Source of the DNA: Beijerinckiaceae bacterium
GTDB taxonomy: Bacteria > Pseudomonadota > Alphaproteobacteria > Rhizobiales > Beijerinckiaceae
Direction: 5' to 3'
Length of the DNA: 64,000 nt
Assembly (NCBI GenBank): GCA_027531565.1
Contig: JAPZSB010000008.1
Location: 1 to 64,000, forward strand
This document shows, piece after piece, positions 21,025 to 30,802 of this stretch. Both the position numbers and the translations under genes were made by a program. The notes below the pieces were generated by a model. It made no database searches, was not told the origin of the DNA, and saw only the letters and a program-made list of their open reading frames with translations. How positions within the stretch are numbered: the stretch's first letter is position 1; every line of letters begins with the position of its first letter.

Positions 21025-22787
21025 TGCCCGCCTCGTCACGCGACGAGGCCTTCATGCGTGCGGCGCTGGCTCTGGCCCGGCGGGGCCTCGGCACCACGGC
21101 GCCCAACCCGGCGGTTGCCGCGCTGGTGGTCGACGAGACGCGCGATCCTCCCGTCATGCTCGGCCGGGGCGTCACGGCACCCAGCGGTCGCCCCCATGCC
21201 GAGGATCTGGCGCTCCTTCAGGCCGGCGAGGCCGCGCGCGGCGCCACGCTCTATGTCACGCTCGAACCCTGCTCGCGCCGCTCGACGCGCTATTTCGGCC
21301 CGGCCTGCACCGACCTGATCCTCTCCCATGGCATAAGCCGCGTCGTCATCGCCGCGCGCGATCCCTCGCCCTTCGCTGCCGGCGAGGGCACGGCCCGGCT
21401 GAAGGCGGCCGGCCTGGCTGTCACCGAGGGCGTATTGGAGGCCGAGGCCGCCGCCCTCAATGCCGGCCATGTCCTGCGCGTGCAGAAGAACCGGCCCTTC
21501 CTGCGCCTCAAGCTGGCCGAAACCGCCGATGGCTTCGCCGCCACCCCGGACCGCCGCCCGATCGCCATCACGGGGGAGGGCGCCCGCGCCTATGTGCATC
21601 GCCTCCGCGCGGATTGCGATGCGATCCTCACCGGCATCGAGACCGTGCTGGCCGATGATCCGATGCTCGATGTCCGCCTGCCCGGCATGGCCGGTCTTTC
21701 GCCCCTGCGCGTGATCCTCGACAGCCATGGCCGCATCCCGTCCGACCGGCGAATCCTCGCCGATGCCGTCCGCGTGCCGGTGGTCATCGCCACGCTCGAT
21801 CCCGCCGCCCTGCGCGGCCGGCTGGGCGATGTTCCGGGCGTCGAGCTGCTCGGCATGCCGGAGGATCGCGGCCGGATCGACCTTGCCGCCCTGCTCGGCG
21901 CGCTGGCTGCGCGCGGCATCACCCGCGCCATGGTCGAGGCGGGGCCGACCCTCGCCGATTCCTTTGCCGCCGCCGGCTTCTGCGACGAATTCGTCCGGCT
22001 GACCGGGCCGGATTCCGCGGGCAATGGCCTGCCGGCGATCGGGCCGGGCCTTGCCGGATGGCTCCGCTATGCCGATCTCCGCGAGGAGCGCGCCCTCGAC
22101 CGCGATCGCGCGCGGGTCTATGCCGGCCAGCGCGCCCATCATGAAGGACAGATGATGTTTACAGGGATTGTCACCGATATCGGCGAGATCGTCCGGGCCG
22201 AAGGCGAGGGCAAGCTGCGCCGCTTCCGGATCGCTTCGTCCTATGATCCGGCCACGATCGCGATCGGCGCCTCGATCGCCTGTTCCGGCATCTGCCTGAC
22301 CGTGGTGGCCAAGGGCGAGTCGGAAGGCACGCGCTGGTTCGAGGTGGAAACCGCGGCCGAGACGCTTCGCCTCACGGCAGCCGGGCAATGGCAGGTCGCC
22401 ACGAGGCTCAATCTCGAGCGGGCGATGCGCCTTGGCGATGAGCTCGGCGGCCATCTCGTCACCGGCCATGTCGATGCCCTGGCCGAGATCGTCAGCCGCG
22501 AGGATGTGACCCCGGATGACGCGAACTGGGGCGCAACGGCACGCTTCACCCTGCGGGTGCCGTCGCCGCTGCACCGGTTCATCGCGGCCAAGGGCTCGGT
22601 GACGCTCGACGGCGTGTCGCTCACCGTCAACAGCGTCGAGGAGGATCGCTTCACCGTCCTGCTCATCCCGCATACGCTCAAGGTCACCACCTGGGGCACA
22701 CGGCAGACGGGAGACCGCGTCCATCTCGAGGTCGACATGATGGCCCGCTACGCTGCCCGCCTCGCCGAGACGCTGAAACAGGGCTGA
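21024..22787 (+). CDS. ribD-ribE: Fused riboflavin deaminase/reductase RibD and riboflavin synthase RibE
   Basis: One uninterrupted frame of 587 aa. Residues 1-377 are full-length RibD: the deaminase zinc site is PHAEDLAL plus LEPCSRRSTRYFGPAC, and the reductase domain starts about residue 155 (FLRLKLAETADGF). Residues 378-587 are full-length riboflavin synthase alpha, beginning MFTGIVTDIGE, with SIACSGICLTV and HLVTGHVD. Usually these are separate neighbouring genes; here no stop codon lies between them. A GAAGGA motif sits just before the ATGATG at 22152-22157, so RibE may also be translated on its own. Start 21024 overlaps nrdR; GTG 21021 is an alternative. Confidence 0.9.
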   Translation: MPASSRDEAFMRAALALARRGLGTTAPNPAVAALVVDETRDPPVMLGRGVTAPSGRPHAEDLALLQAGEAARGATLYVTLEPCSRRSTRYFGPACTDLILSHGISRVVIAARDPSPFAAGEGTARLKAAGLAVTEGVLEAEAAALNAGHVLRVQKNRPFLRLKLAETADGFAATPDRRPIAITGEGARAYVHRLRADCDAILTGIETVLADDPMLDVRLPGMAGLSPLRVILDSHGRIPSDRRILADAVRVPVVIATLDPAALRGRLGDVPGVELLGMPEDRGRIDLAALLGALAARGITRAMVEAGPTLADSFAAAGFCDEFVRLTGPDSAGNGLPAIGPGLAGWLRYADLREERALDRDRARVYAGQRAHHEGQMMFTGIVTDIGEIVRAEGEGKLRRFRIASSYDPATIAIGASIACSGICLTVVAKGESEGTRWFEVETAAETLRLTAAGQWQVATRLNLERAMRLGDELGGHLVTGHVDALAEIVSREDVTPDDANWGATARFTLRVPSPLHRFIAAKGSVTLDGVSLTVNSVEEDRFTVLLIPHTLKVTTWGTRQTGDRVHLEVDMMARYAARLAETLKQG

Positions 22788-23103
22788 GCGGGGGCCTGCC
22801 CCTCACCCGCCGATGCTGCGCATCCGCAGCAGCGAAGGCGATGGGCGCTTGAATCCCTCTCCCCGTGGGAGAGAGGTGGGAGCGCGCGGGAGCGGCGGGC
22901 GGTTTCCGTCCGTCATGCCCGCCCTTGGGGCGGGCATCCACGACTTCATTGGCAATCGGAAAAGTCGTGGATGGCCGGGCCTGGCCCGGCCATGACGGCG
23001 GTGCCCTACCGATCTTCCGCCGGCGCATGCAGCCAATTCGCATCCGGGCCTTGCGCCGCCGCGCGGCCCGCTCTATCCCCGCTGCTCGAACAGGAGTTTC
23101 CCG
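22788..23103. repeat. Gene-free stretch with composite palindromic repeat (A then B module)
   Basis: Module A (about 22798-22882) starts CCCCTCACCCGCCGATGC and includes CTCTCCCCGTGGGAGAGAGG. Module B (about 22911-22997) has the hairpin arms GCCCGCCCTTGGGGCGGGC and GGCCGGGCCTGGCCCGGCC, with ATCCACGACTT and AAGTCGTGGAT facing each other between them. This is the inverted arrangement of the block at 8865-9022. The last 100 bases carry the leader of ribH; no riboswitch fold was recognised. Confidence 0.75.
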
Positions 23104-23583
23104 ATGGCCGAGGCCACACGCGAGGCCCTTCCGGTGGTGGATGCGACAGGCGCGCATTTCGTCATCGTCGAGGGGCGGTTCTATGACAGTCTCAATGACC
23201 AGCTGATCGCCGGCGCCATGGCCGCCTTCGCGGCATCCGGCGCGACCAGCGAGGTCGTCACCGTGCCGGGCGCGCTGGAAATTCCGGTTGCAATCGAGAT
23301 CCTCCGCCAGCAGGCCGAATCCGGCCGCCGCAAGGCCGATGGCTTCGTGGCCCTGGGCGTGGTCATCCGCGGAGAGACCACGCATTACGAGATCGTCTCG
23401 AACGAGAGCGCGCGCGAACTGACGGCGCTCGCGACGCGCCATCGCCTCGCTTTCGGCAACGGCATCCTGACGGTCGAAAACATGGCGCAGGCCGAAGCGC
23501 GCGCCAATCCCTCCCGCGGGGACAAGGGCGGCGATGCCGCCCGTGCCGCGCTCGCGCTCTATGCGCTGAAGCGGAGCGCCTGA
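23104..23583 (+). CDS. ribH: 6,7-dimethyl-8-ribityllumazine synthase
   Basis: Lumazine synthase (159 aa), which condenses ribitylaminouracil with dihydroxybutanone phosphate to give the substrate of riboflavin synthase. [14 protein letters not shown] and [17 protein letters not shown] are the family motifs, with the catalytic histidine in the latter. It follows the ribD-ribE frame across a repeat-filled gap, so it may have a separate promoter, and it is two bases from nusB. Confidence 0.96.
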   Translation: MAEATREALPVVDATGAHFVIVEGRFYDSLNDQLIAGAMAAFAASGATSEVVTVPGALEIPVAIEILRQQAESGRRKADGFVALGVVIRGETTHYEIVSNESARELTALATRHRLAFGNGILTVENMAQAEARANPSRGDKGGDAARAALALYALKRSA

Positions 23584-23584
23584 C

Positions 23585-24094
23585 ATGACGGGCGGGAAAT
23601 CCGATCGCCCGCGCCGGGCCCCGGTCTCACGCGGGGAACTCCGTTCCGCCGCCCGGCTGGCGGCAGTGCAGGCGCTCTACCAGATGGAGATCGCCGCCAA
23701 GGGCCTGAACGAGGTCTTCGCGGAATTCGAAAGCTTCTGGATGGGCCGCGAGATCGAGGGCGACCAGTACAAGCCTGCCGAGGGCAAGCTGTTCCGCGCC
23801 ATTGTCGAGGGCGTGCTGGGCGAGCAGATCGGGATTGACCGCAAGGTCGACGAGCTTCTGGCCGATGGCTGGCCGCTCAAGCGGATCGAGGCGATCATGC
23901 GTGCGGTGCTCCGCGCCGGCGCCTACGAGCTGATGCACCGGCCCGATACGCCGGTCCGCGTGGCGATTTCGGAATATGTCGATATCGCCTCGGCCTTTCT
24001 CGAGCGGGACGAGGTGGGCATGATCAATGCCGTGCTCGACCGGCTGGCCAAGGAAGCCCGCGCCGAGGAACTCGCGCGGCCGGCCCGCGGCTGA
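23585..24094 (+). CDS. nusB: Transcription antitermination factor NusB
   Basis: All-helical RNA-binding factor (169 aa) needed for rRNA antitermination. The start region RSAARLAAVQALYQMEIA and the C-terminal YVDIASAFLERDEVGMINAVLDRLAKE are family hallmarks. Coupled to ribH with a one-base gap and to thiL with 22 bases, forming the familiar ribH-nusB-thiL order. Confidence 0.96.
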   Translation: MTGGKSDRPRRAPVSRGELRSAARLAAVQALYQMEIAAKGLNEVFAEFESFWMGREIEGDQYKPAEGKLFRAIVEGVLGEQIGIDRKVDELLADGWPLKRIEAIMRAVLRAGAYELMHRPDTPVRVAISEYVDIASAFLERDEVGMINAVLDRLAKEARAEELARPARG

Positions 24095-24116
24095 AGCCGC
24101 CGGGAGGGGAGGGAGC

Positions 24117-25100
24117 ATGCGCGAGACCCTGCCCGAATTCGAGATGATCGCCCGGCTCTTCGCCCCGATGGCGGGGGAGGGCGGCCTCGGCCTGCTGGAT
24201 GATGCGGCCTGCCTCCGCCCGGCACCGGGGTATGACCTCGTGCTCACCAAGGATGTCCTCGTCGAGAATGTCCATTATTTCGCGGAGGATCCGCCGGCGG
24301 AGATCGCCCGCAAGGCTTTGCGCACCAACCTCTCCGATCTCGCCGCCAAGGGCGCCCGTCCGGTTGGCTTCCTGCTCGGCCTTGGCCGGTCGCCGGCGCT
24401 GGATACGGCGTGGCTCACCGCCTTTGCCGCCGGCCTCGCCGAGGATTCGCGCCTCTGGGCCTGCCCGCTGCTCGGCGGTGATACGGTGCGGACCGGCCAG
24501 CCTTTCCTCTCCGTCACGGCGTTCGGCGAGGTTCCCGCCGGGCGCATGGTGCTGCGCCAGGCGGGCGAACCCGGCGATCTGCTCTATGTCTCCGGCACGA
24601 TCGGCGATGCCGCGCTCGGCCTCCATCTGCGGCTGCAGCCCGATGCGCCGGCTTGCCGCGCGCTGGCCCCGGAGCATCGTGCTGTCCTGCTCGACCGCTA
24701 TCTCCGGCCGCAGCCGCGGCTGGCGCTGGCGCCAGTCCTGCTGGCCCATGCCCGCGCCGCGATGGATATCTCCGACGGGCTGGTCGGCGATGCCGACAAG
24801 CTCGGCCTGCATCTCGGCCGCGAGATCGCGGTCGAGGCCGTGCCGCTCTCGCCTGCCGCCCGGGCGCTGGTCGCGGCCGATCCGGCCTTGCTCGACCTCG
24901 CGCTGACGGGCGGCGATGATTACGAGATCCTCGCGGCCATTCCGCCGGAAAAAACGGCGGAATTCGAACGGGATGCCTTGCAATGCGGTGTGCCGGTCGC
25001 CAGAATTGGCACCCTGCTTCGCGAGGGTTCGGGCGCCGTCTGGCGCATGGGGACCGGCCTGGAGAGAAGCTTCCCCCGCCGTTCCTTTGCGCATTTCTAG
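24117..25100 (+). CDS. thiL: Thiamine-monophosphate kinase
   Basis: Phosphorylates thiamine monophosphate to the diphosphate cofactor (327 aa; PurM-like fold). GLLDDAACLRP carries the first metal-binding aspartates, LRTNLSDLAAKGARP the second conserved block, and GGDTVRT the phosphate-binding loop. AMDISDGLVGD and GGDDYEIL are further signatures. Start 24117 follows GGGAGGGGAGGGAG; an earlier in-frame ATG lies in nusB. Confidence 0.95.
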   Translation: MRETLPEFEMIARLFAPMAGEGGLGLLDDAACLRPAPGYDLVLTKDVLVENVHYFAEDPPAEIARKALRTNLSDLAAKGARPVGFLLGLGRSPALDTAWLTAFAAGLAEDSRLWACPLLGGDTVRTGQPFLSVTAFGEVPAGRMVLRQAGEPGDLLYVSGTIGDAALGLHLRLQPDAPACRALAPEHRAVLLDRYLRPQPRLALAPVLLAHARAAMDISDGLVGDADKLGLHLGREIAVEAVPLSPAARALVAADPALLDLALTGGDDYEILAAIPPEKTAEFERDALQCGVPVARIGTLLREGSGAVWRMGTGLERSFPRRSFAHF

Positions 25101-25145
25101 CTCGCTGGCACGTCGGTCCCGCCCGCCTGCCAGCCGGAGTTCCCC

Positions 25146-26339
25146 ATGCTTGTCGATGATACGCTCGCCCGCCGCAATGCCCTGATTCTCGCCTTCGCCA
25201 TGGCGCTTGCCGGTGCGAATGCCTCGGTCGTGATCGCCACCGGCACGCTGGTTGGCCGGATGCTCGCCCCCTCGCCGGAATGGGCGACCGCGCCGATCAC
25301 CACCTTCGTCATCGGCACGGCGCTGATGACCATGCCGGCCGCCAGCCTGATGCGGCGGATCGGCCGGCGCGATGCCTATCGCCTCGGGGCCTTGCTGGGC
25401 GTCTTGGCCGGCCTGCTCTCGGCCTGGGCGGTCCATGCGGCCTCGTTCTGGACCTTCATGGCCTCGACCGCCCTCTGCGGTGCCTACCAGGCCTTCGTCA
25501 TTTCCTACCGGTTCGGCGCCGCCGACAATGCCAGCCCGGCCTTCCGCCCGAAGGCGATCTCGTATGTCACTTTGGGCGGGCTGGCCTCGGCCATCCTTGG
25601 ACCGCAACTGGTCATCCACACCAAGGACCTGATCCCGCCCTTCACCTTCCTCGCCTCCTATCTCGGGCAGGCGGCGGTGGCGGGTCTCGCCATCCTCGTC
25701 CTGGGCCTGTTCGACGGTCCGCCGCCGAAGGTCGATACCAGCCCGGCCGGCGAGGCGCGGCCCGTGCGCGAGATCCTGCGTTCCTCCCGCCTCCGCGTCG
25801 CGATCTTCTGCGGCGCGGTCGCGCAGGCGCTGATGAACCTCATCATGACGGCGACGCCGCTGGCCATGCTCGGCTGCAACCATACCGACACGGATTCAAC
25901 GCTGGCGATCCAGTGGCATATCGTGGCGATGTACCTGCCCGGCCTCTTTACCGGTGCGCTGATCGTCCGGTTCGGTGTCTACCCGATCCTGATGATCGGC
26001 CTCGCCCTGCTCGCCGGCTGCGGAATGGTCGCGCTGGCGGGGATCACCGTCTCCCATTTCTTCCTCGCGCTGATCCTGCTCGGCCTTGGCTGGAACCTCG
26101 CCTTTGTCGGCGCCACAACGCTGGTGCTGGATGGCCTGCGCCCGGCCGAGCGCACGCGCATCCAGGGCATCAACGACATGATCATCTTCGCCACCACGGC
26201 CTTCGCCTCGCTGATGGCCGGCAAGATCCTGACCTGGTTCGGCTGGGCCACGCTGAACCTGACGATCTTCCCCTTCGTGGTCGGCGCGGGGCTGCTGGTC
26301 ATCTGGCTGATGCGCCAGCCCATGCCCCGCGCGTCGTGA
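25146..26339 (+). CDS. MFS transporter (YnfM/UMF1-like general family)
   Basis: A 397-aa, about 12-helix major facilitator. The loop between helices 2 and 3 has SLMRRIGRRDAYRLG, a recognisable MFS motif A variant, and a long central cytoplasmic loop (FDGPPPKVDTSPAGEARPVREIL) divides the halves. The substrate is unknown. It is likely a single gene at the end of the rib-nus-thi run. The final basic tail is short. Confidence 0.85.
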   Translation: MLVDDTLARRNALILAFAMALAGANASVVIATGTLVGRMLAPSPEWATAPITTFVIGTALMTMPAASLMRRIGRRDAYRLGALLGVLAGLLSAWAVHAASFWTFMASTALCGAYQAFVISYRFGAADNASPAFRPKAISYVTLGGLASAILGPQLVIHTKDLIPPFTFLASYLGQAAVAGLAILVLGLFDGPPPKVDTSPAGEARPVREILRSSRLRVAIFCGAVAQALMNLIMTATPLAMLGCNHTDTDSTLAIQWHIVAMYLPGLFTGALIVRFGVYPILMIGLALLAGCGMVALAGITVSHFFLALILLGLGWNLAFVGATTLVLDGLRPAERTRIQGINDMIIFATTAFASLMAGKILTWFGWATLNLTIFPFVVGAGLLVIWLMRQPMPRAS

Positions 26340-26346
26340 GACGGGC

Positions 26347-26580
26347 TCAGCGATAGGGATCGCAATAGGTGATCACGCAGCGGCGCGCACCCGGGCGGCG
26401 GATGCATTCCCGCAGGGCCCGGTTGGCTGCCGCGGCCCGCGTCGGGTAGCGGGTGCTCCAGCCGCGCGTGGTGCCGTTGCCGCGCGCCTCGCAGCCCCAG
26501 GCCGAGGCCTCGGGCGCCGACGCGAGGAAGGCAGTGCTCGCGATCAGGGCGGCGCCGGCCGCAATCATCAGTTTTTTCAT
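26347..26580 (-). CDS. Small secreted cysteine-containing protein (DUF4189-like)
   Basis: A 77-aa protein with a clear signal peptide (MKKLMIAAGAALIAS to about EASAW). The mature part of about 50 aa has four cysteines and the pattern W-x-x-A ... RYPTRAAAANRALRECIRRP ... CVITYC, which resembles DUF4189 proteins. GGGGGAAGACC sits before the ATG. It converges with the MFS gene, ending 7 bases from it. The function is unknown. Confidence 0.75.
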   Translation of the reverse strand: MKKLMIAAGAALIASTAFLASAPEASAWGCEARGNGTTRGWSTRYPTRAAAANRALRECIRRPGARRCVITYCDPYR

Positions 26581-26823
26581 GGTCTTCCCCCGTATGTCGC
26601 GACAGCCGCGACCGGTGCAGCCTGAGCCGATGCCGCCCCCCGGTCAAGCTATGGCCCGGAAGCCCCCGGAAAGCGTGGGACGACGGGGGCCGGCATCGAA
26701 AGTCGGCATGGATTCATCGTGAAAGCTTTGCTAACACCGCCGGGATCAGCAGGCAGGGGCAGGGAGGCCGATTGCCGCGGGCTGACGACATCTGATCGAG
26801 CACAGCAAAAAAAGAGTCCAGAC

Positions 26824-28956
26824 ATGACAGCTCTTCTCGCGATCATCGCGCTCGGTGCCCTCTCCATCGTCTACGCCGTCATCACGATCAAGTCGGTGAT
26901 GGCGCAGGATGCGGGCAACCAGCGGATGCAGGAAATTGCCGGCAACATCGCCGAAGGTGCCAGCGCCTATCTCAAGCGGCAATACAACACCATCGCCATC
27001 GTCGGCATCGTGATCTTTGCAGCGGCCTGGGCCCTGCTCGGCTGGCAGGTGGCGATCGGCTTCGCCATCGGTGCCGTCCTGTCCGGCCTCGCCGGCTTCA
27101 TCGGCATGAACGTGTCGGTCCGCGCCAATGTGCGCACGGCGCAGGCGGCGATGCAGAGCCTCGCCAGCGGCCTCGACATCGCCTTCAAGGCCGGTGCCGT
27201 CACGGGCATGCTCGTGGCCGGTCTCGCGCTGCTGGGCGTCGCTGTCTACTACATGGTCCTGACGCAGTTCCTCGGCCTTGCTCCTGCCAGCCGCACCGTG
27301 ATCGACGCGCTCGTCGCGCTCGGCTTCGGCGCGTCGCTCATCTCGATCTTCGCCCGCCTCGGCGGCGGCATCTTCACCAAGGGTGCGGATGTGGGCGCCG
27401 ACCTTGTCGGCAAGGTCGAGGCCGGCATCCCGGAAGATGACCCGCGCAACCCGGCCGTGATCGCCGACAATGTCGGCGACAACGTCGGCGATTGCGCCGG
27501 CATGGCCGCCGACCTGTTCGAGACCTATGCCGTGACGCTCGTCGCCACGATGGTTCTCGCCGCGATCTTCTTCGGCACGCAGGCCTCGCTCGGCGCGGCC
27601 ATGCTCTACCCGATGGCCATCGGTGCGGCCTGCATCCTGACCTCGATCCTCGGCACCTATTTCGTGAAGCTCGGCGCCAATGGCTCGATCATGGGCGCGC
27701 TCTACAAGGGCCTCATCGCCACCGGCGTGCTGTCGGTCATCGGTCTCGGCGCGGCCACCTCGCTGACGATCGGCTGGGGCTCGATCGGCACCGTGGCCGG
27801 CCAGGTCATCACCGGCAAGGCGCTCTTCATCTGCGGGCTCATCGGCCTCGCGGTAACGGCGCTGATCGTGTGGATCACCGAATACTACACCGCCACCGGC
27901 AAGCGCCCGGTCGTCTCCATCGCCCAGGCCTCGGTGACCGGCCACGGCACCAACGTCATCCAGGGCCTGGCGGTCAGCCTCGAATCGACTGCCCTGCCGA
28001 CCCTGGTGATCGTCGGCGGCGTGATCTCGACCTACCAGCTCGCCGGCCTGTTCGGCACGGCCATCGCCACGGCCACCATGCTCGGCCTTGCCGGCATGAT
28101 CGTCGCGCTCGATGCCTTCGGTCCGGTAACGGACAATGCCGGCGGCATTGCCGAAATGGCCGGCCTGCCCAAGGAAGTCCGCAAGTCGACCGACGCGCTC
28201 GACGCGGTCGGCAACACGACCAAGGCGGTCACCAAGGGCTATGCGATCGGCTCGGCCGGTCTCGGCGCGCTGGTGCTCTTCGCCGCCTACAGCGAGGACC
28301 TGAAGTTCTTCGTCGCCAACGCCGACAAGTATCCCTATTTCAAGGGCGTCACGATCGACTTCTCGCTGTCGAACCCCTACGTGGTCGTCGGCCTGCTGCT
28401 CGGCGGCCTGATCCCGTTCCTGTTCGGCGGCATCGCCATGACCGCCGTCGGCCGCGCGGCCGGCGACGTGGTGGTGGAAGTGCGTCGCCAGTTCAAGGAG
28501 AAGACCGGCATCATGGCGGGCACCGACAAGCCGGATTATGCCCGCGCCGTCGACATGCTGACCAAGGCCGCGATCCGCGAGATGGTCGTGCCCTCGCTCC
28601 TGCCGGTGCTCTCGCCGGTGGCGCTTTACTTCGCGATCAACGCGCTGGCGGGCAAGTCGGCGGCCTTCTCGGCCGTTGGCGCCATGCTCCTCGGCGTGAT
28701 CGTAACCGGCCTCTTCGTCGCCATCTCGATGACCTCGGGCGGCGGCGCCTGGGACAATGCCAAGAAGTCCTTCGAGGATGGCTTCGTGGACAGCGCCGGC
28801 GTGAAGCACCTCAAGGGGTCCGAGGCCCACAAGGCTTCGGTGACGGGCGATACCGTCGGCGACCCCTACAAGGACACGGCCGGCCCGGCGGTGAACCCGG
28901 CGATCAAGATCACCAACATCGTGGCCCTGCTGCTGCTGGCGATCCTCGCGCATTGA
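26824..28956 (+). CDS. hppA: K+-independent H+-translocating membrane pyrophosphatase
   Basis: Inner-membrane proton pump (710 aa, about 16 helices) driven by pyrophosphate hydrolysis. The substrate-binding block [18 protein letters not shown] with [19 protein letters not shown] is intact. The stretch [10 protein letters not shown] has lysine where K+-dependent enzymes have alanine, which in characterised homologues makes the pump K+-independent. The 240 bases upstream separate it from the divergent small secreted gene and contain no other gene. Two hairpins follow the stop. Confidence 0.97.
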   Translation: MTALLAIIALGALSIVYAVITIKSVMAQDAGNQRMQEIAGNIAEGASAYLKRQYNTIAIVGIVIFAAAWALLGWQVAIGFAIGAVLSGLAGFIGMNVSVRANVRTAQAAMQSLASGLDIAFKAGAVTGMLVAGLALLGVAVYYMVLTQFLGLAPASRTVIDALVALGFGASLISIFARLGGGIFTKGADVGADLVGKVEAGIPEDDPRNPAVIADNVGDNVGDCAGMAADLFETYAVTLVATMVLAAIFFGTQASLGAAMLYPMAIGAACILTSILGTYFVKLGANGSIMGALYKGLIATGVLSVIGLGAATSLTIGWGSIGTVAGQVITGKALFICGLIGLAVTALIVWITEYYTATGKRPVVSIAQASVTGHGTNVIQGLAVSLESTALPTLVIVGGVISTYQLAGLFGTAIATATMLGLAGMIVALDAFGPVTDNAGGIAEMAGLPKEVRKSTDALDAVGNTTKAVTKGYAIGSAGLGALVLFAAYSEDLKFFVANADKYPYFKGVTIDFSLSNPYVVVGLLLGGLIPFLFGGIAMTAVGRAAGDVVVEVRRQFKEKTGIMAGTDKPDYARAVDMLTKAAIREMVVPSLLPVLSPVALYFAINALAGKSAAFSAVGAMLLGVIVTGLFVAISMTSGGGAWDNAKKSFEDGFVDSAGVKHLKGSEAHKASVTGDTVGDPYKDTAGPAVNPAIKITNIVALLLLAILAH

Positions 28957-28962
28957 CCGGAA

Positions 28963-28982
28963 GCGGGCGCTCCGGCGCCCGC
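28963..28982 (+). terminator. First hairpin after hppA
   Basis: GCGGGCGC (28963-28970) pairs perfectly with GCGCCCGC (28975-28982) across TCCG. It lies six bases after the hppA stop and just before a classical terminator, so it may protect the mRNA end. Confidence 0.45.
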
Positions 28983-29000
28983 GCCTTGTCCGACAGACAG

Positions 29001-29030
29001 AAAACCCCGCGAGAGCCTCGCGGGGTTTTT
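29001..29030. terminator. Bidirectional rho-independent terminator
   Basis: AAAACCCCGCGAG (29001-29013) pairs with CTCGCGGGGTTTT (29017-29029) around a three-base loop, with a T-run on the + strand and the complementary run on the - strand. It serves both hppA and the convergent bamE gene. This is the clearest intrinsic terminator in the window. Confidence 0.9.
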
Positions 29031-29061
29031 GGTGTCTGGCAACGGCAAAGGCGAGGCGGCG

Positions 29062-29532
29062 TCAGACCGCGCTGGCACCGATCCGGCGGAACAGGCTGGA
29101 GATGAAGCTGTTCTCGACGCCGCCGGTCGGCGTGGTGCGCGAGATGAAGTCGAACACCTTGCCGTCCTTCAGTCCGTAATTGGCGACACGCTCCACACGG
29201 TTGTTCTTGTCGAGATAGACCGCCACCACGCGTTGGTCGGTGATCTTCTCCTCCATGAACTGGAAGCGCTGGCTGACTTTCTGCGAGATGTAGTAATAGG
29301 TCTGGCCACCGACAGTGGAGGTGGTCGAGGGCGTGCCCAGTACCAGGATGACCTGCTCCGCCGAGGAGCCCGGCCGGATCTGGTCAAGCGCCTTCTCGTC
29401 CAGCACGAAGCCGCGGACGCCGGGGCTCTGGTCGGCCAGGCAGCCGCCGAGCATGAGAGCGGCAAGGGCGATTCCGCTCAGGCGAAGCGCAAGGGAACGG
29501 GCGCGGGGCTGGGCTTTCGTCACGACTCTCAC
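29062..29532 (-). CDS. bamE: Outer-membrane assembly lipoprotein BamE
   Basis: A 156-aa lipoprotein of the BAM complex. The signal ends in a lipobox, LMLGGC (about residues 26-31). The SmpA/OmlA domain follows: GFVLDEKALDQIRPGSSAEQVILVLGTPSTT, then the YYYIS strand. It is transcribed toward hppA and is divergent from the cytochrome bc1 chaperone gene, an arrangement typical of Hyphomicrobiales. Confidence 0.93.
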   Translation of the reverse strand: MRVVTKAQPRARSLALRLSGIALAALMLGGCLADQSPGVRGFVLDEKALDQIRPGSSAEQVILVLGTPSTTSTVGGQTYYYISQKVSQRFQFMEEKITDQRVVAVYLDKNNRVERVANYGLKDGKVFDFISRTTPTGGVENSFISSLFRRIGASAV

Positions 29533-29719
29533 TCCACGATCACGGCCTCTGGGGCCTGTTGGTGCCCCTTCCGGGCACGAGCGAATTGCACCGTTTCCGG
29601 AACGCCGCTATGGATGCCCAAAATCATGAACAAACACAATCGACTTCCGCAAGCCGGTCCGGATAGGCGGCAGAATTCCCGTCCGGTTCCCGGTTCGACA
29701 GCCTGAAAGAACGCCCTCG

Positions 29720-30241
29720 ATGATCCGACTTCCGTTCTTCACGCCGCGTGAATCTCCCATCGCGGCCCTCTATGGCGATATCGTGGCCGCCTCCCGCGCA
29801 CCGGAGGCGTTTCGCCATTTCGGGGTCGCTGATGATTTCGAGGGCCGTTTCGAACGGCTTGTCCTCGTGGCCACCCTCGTGCTGCGCCGGCTGCGTGCAC
29901 TGGGCAGCGAGGCCGAGCCGCTGGCGCAGGCACTGGTCGACCGGCTCTTCGAGGATCTCGATGATGGCCTCCGCCGCGCCGGCGTAAGCGATCTCGCCGT
30001 CGGCAAGCGTGTGAAAAAGCTTGCCCAGGGCTTCTATGGCCGCGCCGAGGCCTATACTGCCGCACTCGAGGCCGGGGAGGACGCCCTGCGCGAGGTGCTG
30101 GCCCGCAACCTGCTGTCCGGCCGGATCGCGCCGGCGGAAATCCATGCCGGCCTGCTGGCCGAGATCGAGGCCTGGTGCCGCCGGCTCGATGCCGCCGATC
30201 TCGGCGCGCTGCTGGCTGGCAACACCCTGAGCGGAGGCTGA
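29720..30241 (+). CDS. Ubiquinol-cytochrome c chaperone family protein (CBP3-like)
   Basis: A 173-aa member of the Ubiq_cyt_C_chap family, thought to help assemble cytochrome b of the bc1 complex. The recognisable regions are YGDIVAASRAPEAF, FEGRFERLVLVATLVLRRL, DRLFEDLDDGLRRAGVSDLAVGKRVKKL and the C-terminal LLAEIEAWCRRLD. It is placed between bamE and DUF177/plsX, the conserved location. The next gene starts two bases after its stop. Confidence 0.9.
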   Translation: MIRLPFFTPRESPIAALYGDIVAASRAPEAFRHFGVADDFEGRFERLVLVATLVLRRLRALGSEAEPLAQALVDRLFEDLDDGLRRAGVSDLAVGKRVKKLAQGFYGRAEAYTAALEAGEDALREVLARNLLSGRIAPAEIHAGLLAEIEAWCRRLDAADLGALLAGNTLSGG

Positions 30242-30243
30242 TC

Positions 30244-30786
30244 ATGGCCGCACGGAAATCGCACGATCTGCCGTTTTCCCATCCCGTCCCCGTGGCAACC
30301 CTGCATGGCGAGACGCATCTCGTGCTCCGCCCGGACGAGGCGGCCCGCGCACGCATCGCCGCGATGCTCGGCCTGCATGCGGTCGATGCCTTCGAGGCGG
30401 TCCTCGCCATCACGCAGGCGAACAATGGCCGGGTCGATGTCGAGGGGACACTGAAGGCCCGGGTCCAGCCGGTCTGTGTCGTCTCGCTCGAACCCTTTCC
30501 GCAGGAGATCGAGGCGCCGGTCACCATCCAGTTCGCGCCGGAGGGGCTGATCGAGCGGATGACCAAGCGCGCCGAGGAGGAGGAGAACGAGGAGTTCGAG
30601 CCGCCGGACCTGATCGTCGACGGGCAGATCGATTTCGGGGCTGTCGTCGTCGAATTCCTGGCACTCGAACTTGATCCCTATCCAAGGAAGCCGGGCGCGA
30701 CCTTTGCCGGCGGCGATCCGGAACCGGTCCGCCAGTCGCCCTTCGAAGCGCTGCTGGCGCTCAAACTGAAGGACGGAGAGGGGTGA
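30244..30786 (+). CDS. DUF177 (YceD-like) protein
   Basis: A 180-aa protein of the DUF177/YceD family, linked in other bacteria to 23S rRNA levels and ribosome assembly. The conserved middle region KARVQPVCVVSLEPFPQEIEAP carries only one of the cysteines typical of distant relatives, and the acidic run RAEEEENEEFEPPD follows. rpmF, its usual neighbour elsewhere, is absent. Read two bases after the chaperone gene, so probably co-transcribed. Confidence 0.85.
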   Translation: MAARKSHDLPFSHPVPVATLHGETHLVLRPDEAARARIAAMLGLHAVDAFEAVLAITQANNGRVDVEGTLKARVQPVCVVSLEPFPQEIEAPVTIQFAPEGLIERMTKRAEEEENEEFEPPDLIVDGQIDFGAVVVEFLALELDPYPRKPGATFAGGDPEPVRQSPFEALLALKLKDGEG

Positions 30787-30802
30787 GGCGGCGCGTTCGG
30801 CG

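Noticed and set aside
26746-28953. Antisense open frame of 735 aa opposite hppA
   Set aside because: Polar, histidine- and aspartate-rich mirror of a membrane protein gene; a typical artefact.
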